18,531 nt of DNA, from contig JACMPN010000455.1 in assembly GCA_014377495.1 (NCBI GenBank), positions 1 to 18,531 of the forward strand, in the 5' to 3' direction. The position numbers were made by a program, and so were the translations under genes. This document shows positions 13,903 through 18,531 of this stretch, one piece after another. How positions within the stretch are numbered: position 1 is the stretch's first letter; each line of letters begins with the position of its first letter. This DNA comes from Candidatus Sericytochromatia bacterium. GTDB lineage: Bacteria; Cyanobacteriota; Sericytochromatia; JACMPN01. The notes under the pieces are model-generated. The model saw only the letters and a program-made list of their open reading frames with translations, was not told the DNA's origin and made no database searches.

Positions 13903-14637
13903 ATGCCACACCGTTTTAGCCAGGTCGCAGGGCATGGCCCGGTCCGGCCCCAACATCTGTGGTCGGTCATGCTCGTCCTGGCCATTTGCTGGCCTCAGGT
14001 CGGCCATACGGCGCCGGCACGGGTCACGACGTCACCCCCGGTATCTCCTGCGCCGGCGACCGGCACGGACTCTGACAAGCACCGATCCACTGCCGTGATG
14101 ACGGATCCCTATCGGTACTTCGTCACCCAGTTTCGGTCCGAGTGCAACCTGCGCGAGCCCGCCGGTAACAACGGCAACTGTGGTCCGTCCTGCGTGGTGA
14201 TGGCGGCCATGGCGTTCGGCAGGCTGACCGGCTCACCGGCGACGGCCAGCCGGCTGGTACAGACCGTGCGTCTGGAAGCGACGGGCCGGGTGGATGCGGG
14301 CGAAGCCACCAGTGTGGAGCAGTTGGCCAAAGGGGCGCAACATTACGGCTTTGTCGCCACGCCCGCCCGCCACAGCTCGATGGCGGCCCTGACTGCCTGC
14401 GTGCAGGCGGGTGGCATGGGAATCTGCTGCGTCAAGCCCGGACTGTTCGATCCCTCCTACCGCAGTGCCGGGCATTATGTCCTCGTCACCGCCATCGATG
14501 TCGCCGGGGTGCATATCAGCGATCCGGGGCGGTCACTGGTGTATGGCGGCATCCGGACCGTGCCCGGTACCCCATTCAACAGAGCATGGCAGGCCATCAA
14601 TGGTAACGCCGTCTACCTGGCCCCGACGCCGGTCTGA
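13903..14637 (+). CDS. secreted C39-like (papain-fold) cysteine peptidase
   Basis: 244 residues with AGGGA 7 nt before the ATG. A hydrophobic segment at about 19-33 (LWSVMLVLAICW) followed by HTAPA suggests a signal peptide, then a Pro/Thr/Ser linker to about residue 60. The catalytic domain has NGNCGPSCVVMAAMAF with nucleophile Cys93, GHYVLVTAID with His191, and HISDPG with Asp207. That is the Cys-His-Asp layout of the peptidase C39-like 2 superfamily, and the Asn-Cys-Gly-Pro start is typical. Extra Cys residues (81, 97, 166, 175, 176) could form disulfides in an exported protein. ABC-type bacteriocin exporters with C39 domains carry membrane and ATPase regions; none is present, so this is a stand-alone secreted hydrolase of unknown substrate. 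Confidence 0.82.
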   Translation: MPHRFSQVAGHGPVRPQHLWSVMLVLAICWPQVGHTAPARVTTSPPVSPAPATGTDSDKHRSTAVMTDPYRYFVTQFRSECNLREPAGNNGNCGPSCVVMAAMAFGRLTGSPATASRLVQTVRLEATGRVDAGEATSVEQLAKGAQHYGFVATPARHSSMAALTACVQAGGMGICCVKPGLFDPSYRSAGHYVLVTAIDVAGVHISDPGRSLVYGGIRTVPGTPFNRAWQAINGNAVYLAPTPV

Positions 14638-14676
14638 GCGGCGGATCGCCCAAGCCGGCCGGTGAGTCCCGTGCCG

Positions 14677-15117
14677 TCAGGCGCCGTCGGCGAGTTGTGC
14701 GGCCAGCCAGAGGAAAAAGAGCACCATCTCCGCCAGGCCGGCCAAGGCGGCGACCGTCACGATGGCCGCCTTGCGCCAGTTGTGGCGCCAACGCCAGACC
14801 GTGATCAGCCAGAGACTGGCGTAGGGGATCAGCAGGAAAGCCGGACGCCCCGACCAACCGACCAGGCTCAGGCCGTATCCGAACAGTCCCGTCAACGGCC
14901 CACCGAGGATCACGAACAGACCCATGACCGCCAGCGTCCACCATCGGTTCGGCCGACCGTCTGCCTTGGTGTGCCTCACCGTCCGGATCTGTCGTGCCTG
15001 TCCGAAGTGCGCCATGGGCCTCGCCGCATGGGAGGTGGGCAGGATGGCGCGGTTGGCGAGGAGGAGGCGCAGTTGCCAGGCCTGCCAGGACGGGGACCGA
15101 CCGGACTCGCCAATCAC
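14677..15117 (-). CDS. small membrane protein, three predicted helices
   Basis: 146 residues. The GTG start at 15117 overlaps the TGA of the upstream lipoprotein gene as GTGA, the hallmark of translational coupling; no separate ribosome site is needed. An alternative ATG at residue 35 (MAHFGQARQ) has GAGG very close. The N-terminal half is basic and soluble, with many Arg, His and Lys. Membrane helices are predicted at about 60-83 (LAVMGLFVILGGPLTGLFGY), 92-110 (FLLIPYASLWLITVW) and 116-143 (IVTVAALAGLAEMVLFFLWL). The loops contain RWRHNWRK, so positive-inside places that loop in the cytoplasm. No family recognised; coupling suggests it works with, or anchors, the Thr-Pro lipoprotein. Confidence 0.7.
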   Translation of the reverse strand: MIGESGRSPSWQAWQLRLLLANRAILPTSHAARPMAHFGQARQIRTVRHTKADGRPNRWWTLAVMGLFVILGGPLTGLFGYGLSLVGWSGRPAFLLIPYASLWLITVWRWRHNWRKAAIVTVAALAGLAEMVLFFLWLAAQLADGA

Positions 15118-16475
15118 GGGTGCGGCGATGGCGAGGCACCTGCCATCGGCAGGACCTGACTCGTCGCCGGGCCTGCCAGCGGTTGGGTGACCACCACCTG
15201 TTTTTCCGGGGCGATGATCAGCAGGACGCTCGGATTGAGCTGGGCCTGCAAGGCCCCCGGGGCGATCATCGTGAACGGGAAACGCTGCACCTGTGGGTTT
15301 TTGGCACCGAACAGGGGGACGAGCAGGTCATACAGGGGCTGCATCCACGCAAAGGCAATGGTCTGTTGTGTCCGGAAGCTCTGGGTCGTGGCACTGGGGC
15401 GTTTGGTCACGGTGATCGTGCCGTCACTGGTCAGCATCCCTTTGCTGTCCACCCGCGCCTCCGTCGTGGTGATCGCGACGCCGGTACCGAAGTCCGCCGT
15501 CATGCCCGTCTTGGTCAGACTGAGCTGGATGGGCTCCCGGGTCCGTTCGTTCCAGACGACGTCGGTCGCCACTAACGTGCCATCGGCGTCCCGTGTCCGG
15601 CGGATCTCAAAGGTCACCGACTGCCCCCCCAGGGTCTCCTCGACGTGCTGGCTGGTCTGTGTGCCGCCATTGGCCAGGCGTTCCGTGGTGAGGGGCGACT
15701 GGACGTAGGTATGTTCGGGGATACCGTCGCCATCCTCGTCATACGTTCCCTGTCGGCGGCCGTCCGCATCGATACTGGCGGTTTCGGTGGCCGCGGGGAG
15801 TGGCACAAACGCCGTGACCATAGCGGCCAGCCGCGGATGTGGGGCTGGCTCACTGGCCACGACGCTCGGTGAGGGGCTGCGGGAAGGCACTGCCGTGGGC
15901 TCGGGTGTGGGTGACGGCGACTCGTCTGCCTCGGGCTCGGGCGTCCCGGTCGGCTCGGGTGTCGGCGTGGGCGTGGGTGTCGGCGTGGGCGTCCCGGTCG
16001 GCTCAGGTGTCGGCGCGGGCGTCGGCGTCGCCGTGGGGGGCGCCGGGGGCGTGGGCGTGGGCGTCGGGGTCGGGGGCGGGGCCGGATCGGCAGTGGCTGT
16101 CGGCGTCGGCGTCGGCGTGGCTGTCGGCGTCGGCGTCGCCGTGGCAGTCGGGGTCGGGGTGGGGTCCGGATCGCTCTTGATGCGGAAAGCCGTCACCGAG
16201 AGGCCGGCCTTGATCTTGAGCGGGGCAAGGGGCGGCCGATCACCTGTGACGAGGTTGACCCGGATGATGGCCAGCTGTTGGGAAAACCGGCTGAAACCGT
16301 TGAGCGAGAAGGGCTCGGCAGCGAGCCGTGGGCCGCCATTTTTCTGGCCGGGGCCGGTGGCGGTTGGCACGGTGGATGGGCAACCTGCCAGCACGGCCAG
16401 CAACGTCGCCGTGGCCACGGCCCGGGAGAACCGAGCACTCGCTGCCAGGCGTTGGACGTGGGGTGCAAGGGACAT
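15114..16475 (-). CDS. Thr-Pro-rich surface lipoprotein (453 aa)
   Basis: AAGGAG 5 nt before the ATG at 16475 fixes the start. The signal peptide ends in LLAVLAGC with lipidated Cys32. A first short domain (about 45-100) leads into a 100-residue (TP)n/PTPEPTG linker (about 103-205), typical of stalks that hold domains off the cell surface and are often glycosylated. The C-terminal region (about 215-445) begins with SIDADGRRQGTY and DEDGDGIPEHTY (246-254 is an EF-hand-like calcium loop, DxDGDG), followed by beta-rich sequence with many Thr and Val. It ends in a Pro-rich tail. I recognise no catalytic motif. The downstream membrane-protein gene is coupled by a 4-nt overlap. The linker DNA contains a nearly exact 48-bp tandem duplication. 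Confidence 0.85.
   Translation of the reverse strand: MSLAPHVQRLAASARFSRAVATATLLAVLAGCPSTVPTATGPGQKNGGPRLAAEPFSLNGFSRFSQQLAIIRVNLVTGDRPPLAPLKIKAGLSVTAFRIKSDPDPTPTPTATATPTPTATPTPTPTATADPAPPPTPTPTPTPPAPPTATPTPAPTPEPTGTPTPTPTPTPTPEPTGTPEPEADESPSPTPEPTAVPSRSPSPSVVASEPAPHPRLAAMVTAFVPLPAATETASIDADGRRQGTYDEDGDGIPEHTYVQSPLTTERLANGGTQTSQHVEETLGGQSVTFEIRRTRDADGTLVATDVVWNERTREPIQLSLTKTGMTADFGTGVAITTTEARVDSKGMLTSDGTITVTKRPSATTQSFRTQQTIAFAWMQPLYDLLVPLFGAKNPQVQRFPFTMIAPGALQAQLNPSVLLIIAPEKQVVVTQPLAGPATSQVLPMAGASPSPHP
15898..16169 (-). repeat. Thr-Pro codon repeat tract in the lipoprotein gene
   Basis: This low-complexity tract of GGCGTC/GGCGTGGGC units encodes the linker. The 27-mers at 15941-15967 and 15989-16015 differ at one base and lie 48 bp apart, so a segment of PTPEPTG repeats has duplicated. 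Such tracts slip, so stalk length may vary between strains. Confidence 0.85.
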
Positions 16476-16748
16476 GGAGGCTCCTTGGCGGGACAATGGC
16501 ATGCATCGGGGCACTGGCGTCATGCGGGGGGGATTGCGGGGCGGGCCCATGCAGGCCTCCCAGGGGCCGGGGCTCCGCCCGTGCGGTGTCTGCTACATGG
16601 ACGACCGTCAGGTGACAGTGGGGGTGATGGACGACAGGTGGGCAGGGACGGTTGTGGTCGGCAGGAAGATCAAACCGGCACCGTGGCGCCTTCCATAAGC
16701 TAGCGTCCCGCCAGTCTGCGCCCGTGGCCTGCGGTCGACCATATTCCA

Positions 16749-16865
16749 ATGGCCAAATTCGCCATCAGTAACTTCACCATCCTGCACAAAGAACCGCTGC
16801 CGGACGGGAGCGTATCCCGCTCGCCGTCAGGGAAGCGCCTTCGTATGTCACGGTGCTGCCTGTAA
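16749..16865 (+). pseudogene. possible small frameshifted gene
   Basis: The first 20 codons look real (MAKFAISNFTILHKEPLPDG), then the frame becomes basic nonsense and stops at 16863. In the next frame, IPLAVREAPSYVTVLPVKRP is coding-like and runs up to the terminator. No ribosome site precedes the ATG. No family recognised. Confidence 0.3.
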
Positions 16866-16880
16866 AGCGACCATCAAAAA

Positions 16881-16915
16881 AGCCCCGCCCTCACAGGTCG
16901 TGTGAGGGCGGGGCT
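16881..16915 (-). terminator. strong intrinsic terminator, minus strand
   Basis: A perfect 15-bp GC-rich stem with a 5-nt loop (GGTCG on the plus strand) is followed on the minus strand by six Ts. It lies 37 nt after the stop of the gene at 16952. Confidence 0.9.
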
Positions 16916-16951
16916 AAAAGGTTCGCTCACTGGCAAAGCGGCACGGTTGCT

Positions 16952-17206
16952 TTAGACAACCCCGGCAGTGAGCCAGGCCAGGTGGGCGCGAAAGCCGGGA
17001 TCGTGACCGACGAGGCCGAAGGCGGCATCAGCGGCACCCGGCAGCAGGCTGATGCCGATCAGCCGCGAACCACGGCGCTCGATGGCGACCGACGTGCGGG
17101 CCATGGCCTGGGCCGGGCTGCCCGTGTCGATCACGGCGCTCAGGCCGTCGCTGATGCGGCTATAAGAGGCGGTGTGCAGCGGGCCGGTCTTGGCGAAGTG
17201 TTCCAT
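16952..17206 (-). CDS. unrecognised 84-residue protein
   Basis: Supported by the ATG at 17206 with AAGGA 9-10 nt upstream, strong codon bias, and the terminator just downstream. The start MEHFAKTGPLHTASYSRISD carries no signal peptide. The rest is Ala/Gly/Leu-rich with short helices (LSAVIDTG, SPAQAMARTSVAI, LLPGAADAAFGL). No membrane span or motif is recognised. It is a single-gene transcript between a terminator and an upstream region containing a TTGACA hexamer; function unknown. Confidence 0.7.
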   Translation of the reverse strand: MEHFAKTGPLHTASYSRISDGLSAVIDTGSPAQAMARTSVAIERRGSRLIGISLLPGAADAAFGLVGHDPGFRAHLAWLTAGVV

Positions 17207-17516
17207 GGGTGAGTGTCCTTTCAAGAAGCCGGCGACGCCGCCGCAGGTTGCCGAAAATGCAGACCGGGCGGCTGTTTGGCGTAGGTCAGCGTACGCAGGC
17301 GGACGTGTGATGTCAAACACGATCCTGTGCCACCTGATGGGCCGTACCGGTTCCGGAAACCCGCTGACAGCAACAAAATTGCGTGACCCGGGGTCAGGGC
17401 CTTGGCAGTCGTTTGCTTGATGTTGAATTGTGACGGCATCCGTCAAACTGCCGTCACATTCGCCGCATACGCTCGAGGATGACAAGCGACATCACCCCTC
17501 ACTGAAGGAGGCTCAC
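17207..17516. other. divergent regulatory region
   Basis: This 310-nt region lies between divergent genes. For the minus gene, TTGACA (17311-17316) with TACGCT 17 nt further on is a partial promoter match. For the plus lipoprotein gene, a 9-bp perfect inverted repeat GTGACGGCA/TGCCGTCAC lies at 17430-17457, about 60 nt before the ATG. TGACCC/GGGTCA at 17384-17396 is another small dyad. The region reads as regulatory, not coding. Confidence 0.45.
17430..17457 (+). promoter_or_regulatory. 9-bp dyad upstream of the Spy/CpxP-type gene
   Basis: GTGACGGCA and TGCCGTCAC are perfect complements around a 10-nt spacer, ending 59 nt before the start codon. Position and symmetry fit an operator for a two-component or stress regulator, or a leader hairpin; no family can be named. 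Confidence 0.4.
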
Positions 17517-18524
17517 ATGCAGTCCAAGCGTTCGGTTCGTTCGGCCATCCTGCTCACGGCGTTGGTTGGTCTGGTTGCCGGTTGCGGCACGGCACTCGAC
17601 GGCACCTTCGGGGCGCTCCAGGCAACGGGGACCCGTGGCGCCCGGACCGCCGTGGGCGCCACAGCCAAAGGCGACCGCCAGGCCCACGGCATCGGTGGTC
17701 TGCAGGGCATGGGGCCGGATGGCTGCCCCTTCCTGGATGCCTCGCTCAGCTTGACGGACGCTCAAAAGACTTCTTTGAAAGCGATCCAGGACAAGTACCG
17801 CCCCGCGGCCAAGCCGACCGGGGACGCGACCGGTCGTGACGCCCAACGGGATTCGCTGAATGCCCTGATGACCGCCGACACGGTGGACCAGTCGGCATTG
17901 AAGGTGGCGCTGGCGGCCATGCATGCCGCCCGTCCGACGGATGACGGGACCCGTCTGACCCAGGAAGTGACTATGCTCGCCGAAATCCGGGACGTCCTGA
18001 CGGCCGAGCAGCGTGACATCGTCGCCAATCTGCCCAAGCCTGCGGCCCCGCCAAGTGGGACCTCTGCTGCCGGCATGGCTCCTCCCGCCGGCAAACCGCC
18101 CCATGTCGGCATGGCGCCCCCGCCGGGTGGCAGCCCGTTCGGGCCCTTCCCCATCGGCAAGCTGACTTTGACCGATGCCCAGAAGGCGCTGTTCGAAGCG
18201 GCCAAGCCGGCAGGCCAGCCGCCGATTGTGGATCGGGGCGCTGCGGTGGCGGCTTATATGCGGACGGGTGACCAGGCGGCGCTGAAGGCGGCCTTGCAGC
18301 CCCCGGCGGACGTGGCCCCCGCCTTCGATGGCCTCGTCACAGCCTTCGCCAGTCTGACCAGGGAACAGCGGACCCAGCTCACGGCGGTGGCGCAGGGCGG
18401 TCATGGTAGACCTGACGGTCACGGGGGCCCCGGCGGCCGGATGGGCATGGGCGGCCCTGGTGGTCGCGGGCCCCGGCCGATAGCCGATGTGGCGACCACC
18501 GTCAGCACCGGCATGGGTCAATAG
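17517..18524 (+). CDS. Spy/CpxP-type lipoprotein with duplicated LTxxQ domain
   Basis: AAGGAGG 6 nt before the ATG fixes the start. The signal peptide ends LVGLVAGC with lipidated Cys23. The protein then carries two LTxxQ units: LSLTDAQK at about 77-84 with LTAEQ at 161-165, and LTLTDAQK at about 216-223 with LTREQ at 280-284. Paired LTxxQ motifs define the Spy/CpxP family of periplasmic chaperone-like and metal- or envelope-stress sensor proteins. Here the module occurs twice, separated by a Pro/Gly/Met-rich linker (about 174-212), and the C-terminus is Gly/His/Met-rich (GGHGRPDGHGGP). Spy and CpxP are normally single-domain and about 160 residues; 335 residues and lipidation are unusual. 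It is transcribed alone. Confidence 0.85.
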   Translation: MQSKRSVRSAILLTALVGLVAGCGTALDGTFGALQATGTRGARTAVGATAKGDRQAHGIGGLQGMGPDGCPFLDASLSLTDAQKTSLKAIQDKYRPAAKPTGDATGRDAQRDSLNALMTADTVDQSALKVALAAMHAARPTDDGTRLTQEVTMLAEIRDVLTAEQRDIVANLPKPAAPPSGTSAAGMAPPAGKPPHVGMAPPPGGSPFGPFPIGKLTLTDAQKALFEAAKPAGQPPIVDRGAAVAAYMRTGDQAALKAALQPPADVAPAFDGLVTAFASLTREQRTQLTAVAQGGHGRPDGHGGPGGRMGMGGPGGRGPRPIADVATTVSTGMGQ

Positions 18525-18531
18525 GATGCGA

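Larger units (their letters stand above)
16476..16951. other. intergenic stretch with a small frame-broken ORF and a terminator
   Basis: This region should contain the lipoprotein promoter. No intact gene is supported. Two short TGGACGAC...AGGTG repeats lie near 16597 and 16627. At 16749-16865 (+) an ATG opens a 38-codon frame (MAKFAISNFTILHKEPLPDG, then a poor tail); the neighbouring frame carries a better continuation (IPLAVREAPSYVTVLPVKRP), suggesting a small broken gene. Confidence 0.4.

Noticed and set aside
15861..16169. CRISPR-like or satellite array
   Set aside because: The repetition follows codons of a Thr-Pro linker with no spacers; it is a coding low-complexity tract.
15787..16698. 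Plus-strand Gly/Val repeat protein (GVGVGVG)
   Set aside because: It is the antisense reading of the Thr-Pro linker of the lipoprotein gene and lacks a ribosome site.
17499..18521. 340-codon minus-strand frame opposite the Spy/CpxP-type gene
   Set aside because: The plus strand has the ribosome site, lipobox and four LTxxQ motifs; the antisense frame is His/Arg/Gly-rich filler.

Overview
The window is high-GC bacterial DNA with dense, mostly chromosomal-looking content: MutL, scattered lipoproteins, a Fur/PerR regulator, and no phage, transposase, CRISPR, tRNA or rRNA that I can see. Lipobox signal peptides and 4HB-chemoreceptor and bacteriophytochrome relics suggest a diderm, free-living environmental bacterium. 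I cannot name the phylum from sequence alone; a non-photosynthetic cyanobacterial relative is one unproven possibility.

Layout. 1-3463 (+): the C-terminal end of an ArsC-type reductase, a TIGR00027-type SAM methyltransferase, and mutL with an intact endonuclease motif. 3468-5800 (-): a C-terminal remnant, a small VOC/glyoxalase-fold protein, and a 508-residue protein I do not recognise. 5801-8037: a sparse, broken zone with a short His-rich protein, a bacteriophytochrome relic spliced onto an oppositely oriented truncated gene, and a lipoprotein relic. 8038-9765 (-): a helical hypothetical protein with a clear terminator, a frameshifted chemoreceptor N-terminus, and an intact lipoprotein. 9857-10399 (+): an AAC(6')-like acetyltransferase. 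10525-11814 (-): a PerR-type Fur regulator directly downstream of a catalase gene that is dead (frameshift plus large internal deletion) but keeps its promoter and a PerR-box-like palindrome. 11820-13649 (-): coding scraps, a YflT/glycine-zipper stress protein with two operator-like TTCATGAA sites, two long perfect palindromes, and a hypothetical protein. 13903-18524: a secreted C39-like cysteine peptidase (+), a translationally coupled Thr-Pro-rich lipoprotein and three-helix membrane protein (-), a small hypothetical protein (-), and a duplicated Spy/CpxP-type lipoprotein (+).

How it fits together. The strongest signal is decay of sensory and stress genes: catalase, phytochrome, chemoreceptor and at least one lipoprotein are all broken within about 5 kb, while the PerR regulator and its probable operator remain intact. 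Surface and envelope functions (four intact lipoproteins or secreted proteins) dominate the right half. I found no convincing new multi-gene defence or biosynthetic system. The best leads are the catalase-perR relic, the palindrome pair at 13090-13225, and the coupled Thr-Pro lipoprotein/membrane pair. Several frameshifts sit in homopolymers, so sequencing error must be excluded for those.
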